In this document: one piece after another, positions 43,470 to 51,675 of the stretch
Numbering within the stretch: position 1 is the stretch's first letter
How the letters are laid out: each line of letters opens with the position of its first letter
From: Sandaracinaceae bacterium
Lineage (GTDB): Bacteria; Myxococcota_A; Polyangia; Polyangiales; Sandaracinaceae
DNA length: 64,000 nucleotides
Direction of reading: 5' to 3'
Assembly: GCA_019637095.1 (NCBI GenBank)
Contig: JAHBWG010000020.1
Span: forward strand, 42,524-106,523
Position numbers and translations under genes: made by a program
The notes under the pieces: generated by a model
What the model saw: only the letters and a program-made list of their open reading frames with translations
Told to the model about the DNA's origin: nothing
Databases searched by the model: none

Positions 43470-44504
43470 GTGCCGACCGTGCCGACCGTCCCCGCCCCGC
43501 TGCGCGGCAAGATCGAGCTGCCGCTGCTCGCGAGCCGCCTGCTCGCGCAGAACCCGCTCGACGACCCGAGCGCGCGCGAGGTGCTGGTCTACCTGCCGCC
43601 GGGCTACGACGCCGACGCGGGCCGCCGCTACCCGCTCCTGATGCTGCTGCCCGCGTACGCGGCGAGCCACCGCTCGTTCACGAGCTGGCGCATCTGGGAG
43701 GAGACGATCTTCGAGCGCTACGAGCGGCTCCTCGCCGCCGGCGCGGTGCCCGAGGCGATCCTCGTCGCGCCCGACGCGATGACCCGCTGGGGCGGCAGCC
43801 AGTTCCTCGACTCGCCCGCCACCGGGCCCTACCAGCGCTACCTCGTCGAGGAGGTGCTGCCGTTCGTCGACGCGCGCTACCGCACGATCCCCGAGCGCGC
43901 GCACCGCGCCGTCGCGGGACACTCGTCGGGCGGCTTCGGCGCGCTGCGGCTCGGCCTCGATCGACCGGAGGCGTTCTCGGTCTACGGCGCGCACGCGGCC
44001 GACTGCGCGTTCGAGGTGAGCGTGCGCCCCATGTTCACCGCGCTCGCGATCACCTTCGGCCTCGCGGGCGGCCCAGAGGCGTTCGTACGCCGCTTCGAGG
44101 AGCGCGGCGGCCCGCGCGGCGGCGGCGACTTCGAGGCGATCATGACCATCGCGTGCGCGGCCGCCTACGCGCCGGCGCTCGACGCCCCGTGGCCGCACGC
44201 CGCCTTGCCCTTCGACGTCGCGACCGGCCTGCCGCGCGAAGAGACCTGGGCGCGCTGGACCGCGCACGACCCGCTCGTCCGCGTCGAACGCGACCCGCGC
44301 GCGCTCGCCGACGCGAAGCTCGTGTTCCTCGACGCGGGCGATCGCGACGAGCACGGCCTCGCCCTCGGCGCGCGCCTCTTGGCCGCCGCGCTCGCGGCGC
44401 GGGGCGTACCGCACGTGCACGAAGAGTTCGAAGGCACGCACCGCAACACCTCCTTCCGCTGGGATCGCTCGCTGCCGCTGCTTCTCGAGGCGATCCGTCC
44501 CTGA
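43470..44504 (+). CDS. Putative esterase (esterase D/Fes-like alpha/beta hydrolase)
   Basis: A 344-residue alpha/beta hydrolase. The N-terminal EVLVYLPPGYDADAGRRYP is typical of the putative-esterase family. The nucleophile elbow is AVAGHSSGGFGALRLGLD (Ser in GHSSG). VFLDAGDRDEHGLALGARLL carries the likely Asp, and HEEFEGTHRNTSFRW the His. There is no signal peptide, so it is probably cytoplasmic. AGGAGG at 43458-43463 gives an excellent ribosome binding site for the start at 43470. Substrate unknown. Confidence 0.8.
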   Translation: MPTVPTVPAPLRGKIELPLLASRLLAQNPLDDPSAREVLVYLPPGYDADAGRRYPLLMLLPAYAASHRSFTSWRIWEETIFERYERLLAAGAVPEAILVAPDAMTRWGGSQFLDSPATGPYQRYLVEEVLPFVDARYRTIPERAHRAVAGHSSGGFGALRLGLDRPEAFSVYGAHAADCAFEVSVRPMFTALAITFGLAGGPEAFVRRFEERGGPRGGGDFEAIMTIACAAAYAPALDAPWPHAALPFDVATGLPREETWARWTAHDPLVRVERDPRALADAKLVFLDAGDRDEHGLALGARLLAAALAARGVPHVHEEFEGTHRNTSFRWDRSLPLLLEAIRP

Positions 44505-44561
44505 GCTTGGGTTTCGAGGAACGCATCGCGTATCCTCGCGTCACCGAGGACCGACACCACG

Positions 44562-45272
44562 ATGGCGAAGAAGATCACCGCCGCGGACGACGCCTCCGCG
44601 AAGAAGGCCGCCTCGAAGAAGAAGGCGGCCCCGAAGCGACGGGCCGAGGCCGACGACGACGACGAGGCCGCGCTCGCCGACGAGGCGGCCGGTGAGGTCT
44701 CGGACGACCCCGCTCCCATCGAGGCGGATCGCTCGGTCGTCGAGCTCGGCGCCGACCTCGCGAGCGGCAAGAAGGCCGCCGCCGCGAACGCCGCGCGCGT
44801 GCTCGACGAGATCGTCGATCGCACCCCCGAGGCCGTCGTGCCGATCATCGATCGCTACGTCGTGGTGATCAGCCAGCCCGACAAGCGCCCGGCGCAGTCC
44901 GCCGCGAAGGCGCTGCCGCACATGGCGCGCATCGCCCCCGCGCGGGTCGCCCGCCACCTCGCCAAGCTCAAGACCGGCTACGACCACGCGACCCTGCCCG
45001 GCAAGGACGGCCTCGTGCGCACGTTCGCCGGCCTCTGCACCGCCTCGGTCGCCTACCAGAAGCGGCTCGAGGACGTCCTGAACAAGGCCCTGGGCGAGGC
45101 GGACCCCAAGACGCTCGTGACGTGGACGGAGATCGTGCTCCCCGCGCTCAAGGGCGAGCCGCACGCGCGGGCGCGCGCGACCGTCGAGGGCCGCCTCGAC
45201 CGCATCCCGCGGATGCAGGCCCAGAAGATCGCCGACTTCCTCGGGGTCAAGCTGCGCCTGCGGTATCGGTAG
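44562..45272 (+). CDS. Hypothetical HEAT-like helical protein
   Basis: A 236-residue protein. The first 60 residues are Lys/Ala then Asp/Glu-rich (AKKAASKKKAAPKRRAEADD), a low-complexity, probably disordered arm. The rest is made of paired helices (AAAANAARVLDEIVDRTPEA, PAQSAAKALPHMARIAPARV) like HEAT or ARM repeats. Such Lys-Ala arms with helical cores bind nucleic acid in some proteins, but no specific family is recognised. GAGGA lies 11 bases before the ATG, and a TATCCT box is at 44531-44536. Confidence 0.7.
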   Translation: MAKKITAADDASAKKAASKKKAAPKRRAEADDDDEAALADEAAGEVSDDPAPIEADRSVVELGADLASGKKAAAANAARVLDEIVDRTPEAVVPIIDRYVVVISQPDKRPAQSAAKALPHMARIAPARVARHLAKLKTGYDHATLPGKDGLVRTFAGLCTASVAYQKRLEDVLNKALGEADPKTLVTWTEIVLPALKGEPHARARATVEGRLDRIPRMQAQKIADFLGVKLRLRYR

Positions 45273-45324
45273 TCGCGCCGGGCGCCCGCGATCGGCGATC
45301 TTGGTCAGGTGGTTTCGAGTCTGC

Positions 45325-45330
45325 TACGAA
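45325..45330 (+). promoter_or_regulatory. Putative -10 box (TACGAA), leaderless start
   Basis: TACGAA ends seven bases before the ATG at 45338, with no Shine-Dalgarno. It matches the pattern seen at other genes of the window less well than they do. Confidence 0.3.
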
Positions 45331-45337
45331 GCCCCGC

Positions 45338-46441
45338 ATGGGAACCGCGACTCGCTTCGGGTGGGGCTACACGACTTGCTTGCTGCTGGTGGCGCTCGCG
45401 CTGGTCGCGCCGGGGTGCCGGCGCGGACAGAGCGGCGCGGCGGTGGAGGATCGCTCGACGGGCGGCGCCGCGCCGGTCGAGGCCGGGCCGCCCCCGCCCG
45501 ACTGGCCGCGCGTGCTCGTCGTCGGCCCGGGCACGGGGCCCGCGCTCTTCCTCGGGCACGCGCAGGACGCGCCCGCGGTCGGCTACCTCAGCGCGGGCGC
45601 GCGCGTGCGGCTCGAGAGCAACGTGGTCAACGGCCGCGTCGAGGTGCTCGTCGGCGGCGCGCTCGCCACCAAGGGCTGGGTCCCCGTCTCGCGCGTCGGC
45701 GCGTACGCGCAGCAGCGCGGCCGCGTCGAGGGCACGCGCACGTACGTCGGCCCGGGCGACTTCCTCGGCATCCTCGGCGCGTCGGAGACGCCCGGACAGA
45801 TGCGCGTCGAGGTGCGCCCGTGGCTCGGCGGCGGCAATTTCCTCGGGCCGTTCGTCGGCACGTACCCGGCCGATCAGCTGCGCGACGCGCCGCCCGGCGA
45901 GGACGCCGAGGGCGTGACCCCGGCCGACTGCTACCGGCTCCCGCCCGGCCAGACCGTGACGGTGGACGAGAGCCCGCGCGGCGAGCCGGTCGCCACCCTC
46001 CCCGCGCTCGACCCGCCGCTGTCGGTCGCGGTCCTGCGCGCGCAGGGCGATCTCTTCGGCGTGCGCGCGGGCTACGGCCCGTACGTCACGGGCTACGTCC
46101 GCGGCTCGCTGAGCCCCTGCGAGGGCCCGATGCCGGGGCCCGCGCCGGTGGTCGCCGCGTCGACCGACGGGCGCCCGGTGTGGATGCGCCTCGAGAGCGG
46201 GCCCCTCCACCGTGTCGCCTCGGGCGCGCGCGTGCGCTTCCAGAACCGCACCATCGCGCGCCTGCGCGGCGAGGGCTGGGCGCGCGAGCTCGGCCGCCAG
46301 GACGGCGGGCTCGTCGACGTCTTCCTCGCGGTCGACGACGCGGTCGCGATCCGCGGCCTCGTGCGCGAGGGAGACCTCACGCTCGTGGAGGGCGGCGCGA
46401 CCGCGGCGCCCGAGGAGCCGCTCCCGGACGAGCTCCAGTGA
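45338..46441 (+). CDS. Lipoprotein with SH3-like repeats
   Basis: A 367-residue protein with a lipoprotein signal (GYTTCLLLVALALVAPGC, lipobox APGC near residue 27). The mature part has three or four related beta-rich segments of about 85 residues (VGYLSAGARVRLESNVVNGR, TYVGPGDFLGILGASE), like small SH3 or barrel domains used for peptidoglycan or protein binding. It is first of a probable operon: its TGA overlaps the GTG of the acetyltransferase gene in GTGA. The function is unknown. Confidence 0.75.
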   Translation: MGTATRFGWGYTTCLLLVALALVAPGCRRGQSGAAVEDRSTGGAAPVEAGPPPPDWPRVLVVGPGTGPALFLGHAQDAPAVGYLSAGARVRLESNVVNGRVEVLVGGALATKGWVPVSRVGAYAQQRGRVEGTRTYVGPGDFLGILGASETPGQMRVEVRPWLGGGNFLGPFVGTYPADQLRDAPPGEDAEGVTPADCYRLPPGQTVTVDESPRGEPVATLPALDPPLSVAVLRAQGDLFGVRAGYGPYVTGYVRGSLSPCEGPMPGPAPVVAASTDGRPVWMRLESGPLHRVASGARVRFQNRTIARLRGEGWARELGRQDGGLVDVFLAVDDAVAIRGLVREGDLTLVEGGATAAPEEPLPDELQ

Positions 46442-47007
46442 TCGCGGGCCCGGTCCGCCTCGAGACGGATCGGCTCGTGCTCCTCGCGCCCCTGGGCGCC
46501 GACGACGCGCCCGACGTCGCGCGGTTCTTCGCCGACAACCGCGCCCACTTCGCGCCGTGGGACCCGGTGCGCCCGGCCGAGTTCTTCGAGCCCGGGTTCT
46601 GGCGCGCGCAGCTCGCGGCCGACGCCGACGCGCTCGCGGCGGACCAGCGCGTGCGCTTCTTCGCGCGCGCCCGGAGCGACGGCGCGATCGTCGGCTTCGT
46701 CCACTTCGCGAACGTGGTGCGCGGCGCGTTCCAGGCGTGCCACCTCGGCTTCGGCGTCGGCGCGGCGCACCTCGGCCAGGGCCTGATGCGCGAGGCCCTC
46801 GAGGCGGCGATCGCCTGGGCGTTCGCCGAGCTGGGGCTGCACCGCATCGAGGCGAACCACCGCCCCGAGAACGTGCGCAGCGCCGGGCTCCTGCGCCGGC
46901 TCGGCTTCGTGCCGCAAGGGTACGCGCGCGACTATCTGCGCATCGACGGCGCATGGCGCGATCACGTGCTGACCGCCCGCACCAACCCGGCGTGGGTCGA
47001 GCGCTGA
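46438..47007 (+). CDS. GNAT acetyltransferase, RimJ/RimL type
   Basis: A 189-residue N-acetyltransferase. The GNAT acetyl-CoA loop is visible in LGFGVGAAHLGQGLMREALE, followed by GLHRIEANHRPENVRSAGLL and LRRLGFVPQGYARDYLRIDG, as in ribosomal-protein alanine acetyltransferases. It starts GPVRLETDRLVLLAP, the usual N-terminus. The GTG overlaps the previous TGA in GTGA, and 47010 follows after two bases. The real substrate may be a ribosomal protein or a small molecule. Confidence 0.85.
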   Translation: MIAGPVRLETDRLVLLAPLGADDAPDVARFFADNRAHFAPWDPVRPAEFFEPGFWRAQLAADADALAADQRVRFFARARSDGAIVGFVHFANVVRGAFQACHLGFGVGAAHLGQGLMREALEAAIAWAFAELGLHRIEANHRPENVRSAGLLRRLGFVPQGYARDYLRIDGAWRDHVLTARTNPAWVER

Positions 47008-47009
47008 GC

Positions 47010-47942
47010 GTGCGCGTCTCGAAGTACGCAACGTTCGTTGCAGTCACCGCGCTGCTGGTGGCGTGCGGCGGGGCCCCGACCCAGGCCGCGGTGCCCGCTG
47101 CGCCGAGCGCGCCGCGTTGGGACGAGCTCGCGCCGCCGGGCAGCCGCATGCGCGTGCGCGCGCCGCGCGCGACGCGCGTCCCGCACACCCTCACCTATCG
47201 CGCGGACGCCCTCGAGCTCGCGTTCGCCGACGCGACCGTCGCGCCAGGCGCGGAGCGCGCGGTCGTCGAGGCGTACCTGGCGCACCTCTCGGCGCGCGCC
47301 GGCGCCCCCGTCGAGCCGCGCCCGTTCGCCCTCGGCGGCGCCGAAGGCGTCGAGATCGACGTCGCGTCGTCGCCGCGCCTGCGCGCGATCGTGGTGTGGC
47401 GCGCGGGCGCGGTCGGCCGGCTCGCGATCGCGCACGCGGTAGAGGACGCGGGGCTGGCCGCGCGCGTGATCGACTCGCTCTCGTTCGATCCCGAGCGCCC
47501 GATCGACCCACGCGCCGCGCTCGCGCTCGACGCCGAGCCGACCGAGGAGCTCCCGCTGTTGCGCAACACGACCGAGCAGCTCGTCTTCCGCGAGGGCGGG
47601 ATCGCGGCCCCCTTCGCCGGGCCGCGGGCCGCGCTCGACGTCGTCTGGGTCGCCCTGCCCGCGCCCCCCGACGAGCTCGCGCAGGGGCGCCTGCTCGGCC
47701 AGCGCTTCCGCGGCCTCGAGGTCGAGGGCCCCGCGTTCGCCCGCCTCGAGGACGGAGACGGGCTGCCCGGCATCGCGATGCACGCGCGGGCCGAGGTCGA
47801 GGGCGAGGCCGTGGCGCTGCTCGGCGCGTACCTCGAGGCGGACGGCGGCGCGCTGCTCGTGCGCGGCAGCGTGCTCGCGAGCCGCGAGGCCGAGTGGGCG
47901 CCGCGCCTCTGGACCTTGGTCCGCTCGCTCCGCGTGCGATGA
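47010..47942 (+). CDS. Lipoprotein, function unknown
   Basis: A 310-residue protein with a short lipoprotein signal (KYATFVAVTALLVACGG, lipobox LVAC near residue 18). The mature part holds two related halves (about 30-150 and 160-310), each with strands and an ERAVVEAYLAHLS-type helix. Such a DcrB-like fold is possible but not secure. No enzyme motif is seen. It starts with GTG two bases after the acetyltransferase stop and overlaps the creatininase-family start, so the four genes form an operon. Confidence 0.65.
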   Translation: MRVSKYATFVAVTALLVACGGAPTQAAVPAAPSAPRWDELAPPGSRMRVRAPRATRVPHTLTYRADALELAFADATVAPGAERAVVEAYLAHLSARAGAPVEPRPFALGGAEGVEIDVASSPRLRAIVVWRAGAVGRLAIAHAVEDAGLAARVIDSLSFDPERPIDPRAALALDAEPTEELPLLRNTTEQLVFREGGIAAPFAGPRAALDVVWVALPAPPDELAQGRLLGQRFRGLEVEGPAFARLEDGDGLPGIAMHARAEVEGEAVALLGAYLEADGGALLVRGSVLASREAEWAPRLWTLVRSLRVR

Positions 47943-48652
47943 TGCCGCGCATGGGACACCGCCTCGCCGAGCTCGCCTGGCCCGAGGTCGCGCCGCTCCT
48001 GCGCGCCGGGGCGACGCCGGTCCTGCCCGTCGGCGCCGCCGCGAAGGTCCACGGCGCGCACCTGCCGATGGAAACGGACTTCCTCACCGCGGAGGCGCTC
48101 GGGCGCCGACTCGCCGAGCGCGCGAACGTGCTCGTGTGGCCCACGCTGAGCTACGGGCACTACCCCGCGTTCCGCGCGTACACGGGCTCGACGAGCACCC
48201 CCGAGCCGGCGTTCGAAGGGACGGTGTTCGCGCTGCTCGAGGATCTCGCCCGCGACGCGAGCGCGGCGCCGCTCGTCTTGAACACGGGGCTGAGCACGAT
48301 CCGCGCGATCGACGGCGCCTGTCGCGAGCAGGGCAGCGCGCGCGCGGTGCACGTCTACCGCGGCGCGCGCTACGCCGAGGTCGCGGCCGAGGTCCTCGAG
48401 CAGCCGCGCGGCGGCCACGCCGACGAGGCGGAGACGAGCGTGATGCTCCACCTCTGCCCGGAGCGCGTGCGCATGGCGGACGCGGCCACGTGGGTCGAAG
48501 AGGTGCGTCCGGGGGTGTGGTCTCCGTCCGATCGGAGCTCGCCGAGCTACGCGCCGCTCGGCCTCTACGGCGACGCCACGCTCGCGACGCCCGAGAAGGG
48601 CGCGCGCCTCGTCGAGGCGATGCTCGAGGACCTCTGCGCCGCGCTCCCTTGA
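47939..48652 (+). CDS. Creatininase-family amidohydrolase-like protein
   Basis: A protein of up to 237 residues resembling the creatininase fold. VLPVGAAAKVHGAHLPMETD carries the metal-binding His and Glu, TLSYGHYPAFRAYTGSTST follows, and HADEAETSVMLHLCPERV supplies the second metal-ligand block. The family hydrolyses amides in lactams and cofactor precursors, such as in mycofactocin and riboflavin-derived pathways; the substrate here is unknown. Three ATGs at 47939, 47942 and 47951 are possible; the first overlaps the previous stop in ATGA. Confidence 0.8.
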   Translation: MMPRMGHRLAELAWPEVAPLLRAGATPVLPVGAAAKVHGAHLPMETDFLTAEALGRRLAERANVLVWPTLSYGHYPAFRAYTGSTSTPEPAFEGTVFALLEDLARDASAAPLVLNTGLSTIRAIDGACREQGSARAVHVYRGARYAEVAAEVLEQPRGGHADEAETSVMLHLCPERVRMADAATWVEEVRPGVWSPSDRSSPSYAPLGLYGDATLATPEKGARLVEAMLEDLCAALP

Positions 48653-48660
48653 GCCGTGCT

Positions 48661-49479
48661 ATGGGCTCGCTCGTGCTGCACTACGACACGGTCGTGGCGC
48701 CGGGCGCCTCGCCGGAGGCTTGGATCCTCTTCTGCCACGGCATCCTGGGGCGCGGCTCGAACTGGCGCGGCTTCGCGCGCGGGCTCGCGAAAGCGACGCC
48801 ACGGCTCGGCGCGCTCCTCGTGGACCTGCGCGCGCACGGCGGCTCGCGCGCGCTGCCCCCGCCCGACACGCTCGAGGCGGCGGCGGCGGACCTCGTGCCG
48901 CTGGTGACCGAGCGGCGCATCGCGGCGGTGATCGGGCACAGCTTCGGCGGCAAGGTCGCGCTCGCGCTGTCTCGCGCGCACCCGCCGCCGCACCTCTTCC
49001 TCGTCGACTCGCTCCCGAGCGCGCAGCCCGAGCGGGTCGGGCGCGACGAGGGGCCGGACCGCGTGATCGGGATGCTCGAGTCGCTGCCCGCGCGCTTCGC
49101 CGACCGCGTCGCCTTCCACACGCACGTGGAAGGGCTCGGCTACTCGCGCGCGCTCGCCGGTTGGCTCGGCCAGAACCTCGAGCCGACCGACGGCGGCCTC
49201 GCGTTCGGGCTCGACCTCTCGCGCATCCGGGCGCTGCTCGCGGACTACTTCGCGCGCGACCTCTGGGACGCGCTCGACCCGCCCGCGGGCGAGACCGTCG
49301 CGCACGTGATCATCGCCGGGCGCTCCGACGTCTACGGCGAGGCGGACCGCGCGCGCGCCGCCGCGCTCGCCGCGCGGCACGCGCGCGTGCGGGTCCACGT
49401 GCTCGAGCACGCCGACCACTGGGTGCACGTCGACGATCCGGGCGGCCTCGCGGCCCTGGTGGAGGAGGCCCTCGCGTGA
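48661..49479 (+). CDS. Alpha/beta hydrolase
   Basis: A 272-residue hydrolase with the oxyanion region ILFCHGILGRGSNWRGFA, the nucleophile elbow VIGHSFGGKVALALS (Ser in GHSFG), IIAGRSDVYGEADRARAA for the acidic residue and EHADHWVHVDDP for the His. It resembles the esterase YbfF group. It starts eight bases after the creatininase-family gene. Its stop overlaps the next gene in GTGA, so it is part of the same transcript and probably linked in function to the oxidoreductase. Confidence 0.8.
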   Translation: MGSLVLHYDTVVAPGASPEAWILFCHGILGRGSNWRGFARGLAKATPRLGALLVDLRAHGGSRALPPPDTLEAAAADLVPLVTERRIAAVIGHSFGGKVALALSRAHPPPHLFLVDSLPSAQPERVGRDEGPDRVIGMLESLPARFADRVAFHTHVEGLGYSRALAGWLGQNLEPTDGGLAFGLDLSRIRALLADYFARDLWDALDPPAGETVAHVIIAGRSDVYGEADRARAAALAARHARVRVHVLEHADHWVHVDDPGGLAALVEEALA

Positions 49480-50795
49480 GCACGATCGAGACGGACGTCG
49501 TCGTGGTGGGCGGCGGCACGGCGGGCATCGCGGCCGCGCGCGCGGCGACGAAGGGCGACGTGATGGTCGTGCTCGTGGAGGCGGCGCGCTTCGGCGAGCC
49601 GCGCGCGCTCCTCGGCTGGCGGGTGCTCGAGCGCACCGTCGGGCGTCACCTCGCGCGCGGCGAGGCGAAGCGCGCGCCGGTGTGGGACGAGGCGCGCGCC
49701 GAGCTCGCGCGGCTCGCCGCGCTGCGCGAGGAGCGGCTCGAGCTGCGCCTCGCCGACGCGGGCGTCGAGGCGCTCCGCGGGCGCGCGCGCTTCACGTCGC
49801 CGCGCTCGCTCGAGGTCGAGGGCGGCGCCGAGGTGCGCTTCGATCACGCGGTGATCGCGGCGGGCGCGGGCGCCGCGCCGCTCGACGGAGACGCCCCCGA
49901 CGGCCGCCGCCTCGCGACGCCGGAGCAGCTCCTCGATCTCCCGGCGCTGCCGCCCGAGGTGATCGTGGTCGGCGGCGGCGCCGCCGGCGCCGAGCTCGTC
50001 GACGCGCTCGCGCAGCTCGCCGACGTCGAGGTCACCTGGATCATGGACGAGCTCGGGATCCTGCCGAGCTTCGACCGCGAGCTCGCGGAGGCGCTCGCCG
50101 ACGTGCTGCTCGGCCGCGGCGTGAAGCTCGTCCACGGCAAGCGGGTCACCCACGTCACCGCCGAAGCGCACCGCGCCGTCGTGCGCCTCGACGGAGGCCA
50201 CGGCTACGACGGTCCGCTCGCCGTGATCTGCGCCGGGCGCCGCGCGCCGCCGCCGAGCTCGCTCGGGCTCGACGCGCTCGGCCTCGACGCGCTCGACGTC
50301 GACGAGCGCCTCGCGACCCGGCTCGAGCACGTCTTCGCGGCTGGCGAGATCACCGGCCACTGCCCGAGCGCGGCGCACGCGGAGGCGATGGGGCGGCTCG
50401 CCGGGCGCGCCGCCGCGGGCCGCGAGGTGCGCCCGTGGGATCCGCGCCAGATCCCGGAGATCGTGCGCAGCCACCCGCAGCTCGCGCAGGTCGGGATGAC
50501 GCCCGACCTGCTCGCGGGCCGCGAGGTGGTCATCTACACGGCGCGCACCGAGGAGGCGCTCGGCGGCCTGCTCGAGGGCGTCGGCGAGGGCGCCGACAGG
50601 AAGGGGTTCGTGCGCCTCGCGTGCGACTCGTCGACGGGCCAGGTGCTCGGGCTGAGCGCCGCGGGCCCGGGCGCCGCGACGATGGCGAGCAGCGCGGCGA
50701 TCGCGCTCCGCCTCGGCGCGACCGACGAAGCGCTGGCCGACGTCTTCGGCGACGTCCCCGGCGCGCTCGGCGCGCTCTTCGCCGCGCTGCGGTGA
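49476..50795 (+). CDS. FAD/NAD oxidoreductase related to dihydrolipoyl dehydrogenase, without the redox cysteines
   Basis: A 439-residue flavoprotein. The FAD-binding Rossmann fold is VVVVGGGTAGIAAARAA, the NAD-binding fold VIVVGGGAAGAELVDALAQL, and the second FAD motif HVFAAGEITG. The dimerisation domain follows (IPEIVRSHPQLAQVGMT). It aligns with dihydrolipoamide dehydrogenases and mercuric reductases, but the stretch where GGTCLNxGC should be reads ARFGEPRALLGWRVLERTVG and has no cysteine. It should bind FAD and NAD(P)H yet cannot perform the disulfide chemistry. GTG start overlapping the hydrolase stop. Confidence 0.8.
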   Translation: MSTIETDVVVVGGGTAGIAAARAATKGDVMVVLVEAARFGEPRALLGWRVLERTVGRHLARGEAKRAPVWDEARAELARLAALREERLELRLADAGVEALRGRARFTSPRSLEVEGGAEVRFDHAVIAAGAGAAPLDGDAPDGRRLATPEQLLDLPALPPEVIVVGGGAAGAELVDALAQLADVEVTWIMDELGILPSFDRELAEALADVLLGRGVKLVHGKRVTHVTAEAHRAVVRLDGGHGYDGPLAVICAGRRAPPPSSLGLDALGLDALDVDERLATRLEHVFAAGEITGHCPSAAHAEAMGRLAGRAAAGREVRPWDPRQIPEIVRSHPQLAQVGMTPDLLAGREVVIYTARTEEALGGLLEGVGEGADRKGFVRLACDSSTGQVLGLSAAGPGAATMASSAAIALRLGATDEALADVFGDVPGALGALFAALR

Positions 50796-50796
50796 G

Positions 50797-50857
50797 TCTT
50801 CGGAGGGGTCGTGTTCTCGCCGCCGCCGAGGCGGCTTGCGTTCCAACCCCTCCCGCC
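50797..50857. terminator. Bidirectional terminator hairpin between convergent genes
   Basis: GGAGGGGT (50802-50809) pairs with ACCCCTCC (50846-50853), with an inner GCCGC/GCGGC stem at 50822-50835. It sits exactly between the stops of the convergent genes at 50795 and 50861. The end blocks (GAGGGGTTGGAACGC and CCCCTCCGAAGA..CTCA on the minus strand) are shared with the element at 14940-14966. Confidence 0.55.
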
Positions 50858-50860
50858 GAC

Positions 50861-51571
50861 TCACCGGCGGTCCATGAAGATCCGCAGCACGTACCAGAAC
50901 ATCAGCGCGATGGCGCTGAAGAGGGCGAGCGCCGCGGCGACGTGCTGGTCGGTGCGGTAGTGGTGGAGCACGTTCGACGTGTAGTAGAGCGTGTAGCCGC
51001 CCGCGAGCACCACCATCGCCCCGCTGAAGAGGACGCCGAGGTGGAACCCGAAGATCAGCGCGCAGACGATCGTGGCGAACGCGCCGAGCGCGGCGACGCC
51101 GAGGATGCCCTTCAGGAACGAGAAGTCCTTGCGCGTGAGGAACACGATCCCGGTGAGCCCGCCGAACAGGACGAGCGTCACGATCGCGGCGGTCGGCAGC
51201 ACCGCAGGGTCGGAGTAGTAGACGGCGATCGACAGGATCGGGACGAAGATCAGCGCCTCCATCGCGACGTAGAGGCCGAGCCCCGCGTACGCCATCACCG
51301 GGCTCGTCGCCCGGCTCGCCCACGAGTTGGCGACCCAGCCGACGGCGATGAAGGCGCCGAGCACCACCAGCCACGTGAACTGCGCCGGCATGGGGGAGCG
51401 CGCCAACATCGTCATGAAGAGCTGCGCGGCGCCCGAGAGGAAGAGGCCCACCTCGAGGAGCACGAAGGCGAACACCGCGCCGACGAGGTGCACGTACGTC
51501 TTGGTGATGAACGCCGCGCGCTCGTCCACGGAAGCGTCGGCGGCGAAGTATCCCTGGGCGTGGCTCTGCAT
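50861..51571 (-). CDS. Bax inhibitor-1/YccA family membrane protein
   Basis: A 236-residue protein with seven hydrophobic segments. The N-terminal VDERAAFITKTYVHLVGAVF and the last segment with HHYRTDQHVAAALALFSAIA match the BI-1/YccA/YbhL family. The conserved acidic residues near the C-terminus (YRTDQ..., DRR) are present in part. Homologues act as calcium-leak channels or protease modulators. It is monocistronic, and its 3' end faces the oxidoreductase operon. No clear ribosome binding site. Confidence 0.85.
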   Translation of the reverse strand: MQSHAQGYFAADASVDERAAFITKTYVHLVGAVFAFVLLEVGLFLSGAAQLFMTMLARSPMPAQFTWLVVLGAFIAVGWVANSWASRATSPVMAYAGLGLYVAMEALIFVPILSIAVYYSDPAVLPTAAIVTLVLFGGLTGIVFLTRKDFSFLKGILGVAALGAFATIVCALIFGFHLGVLFSGAMVVLAGGYTLYYTSNVLHHYRTDQHVAAALALFSAIALMFWYVLRIFMDRR

Positions 51572-51675
51572 GCCGGGATCGTTCGGCCTCGCGCGCGCCC
51601 CGTCAAGGCGATCCGCCCGCGCCGTGCAGGCCGGGGTGGCGATCCGCGCGCGTGTCGTCCATCCTCCCCGCCCCG

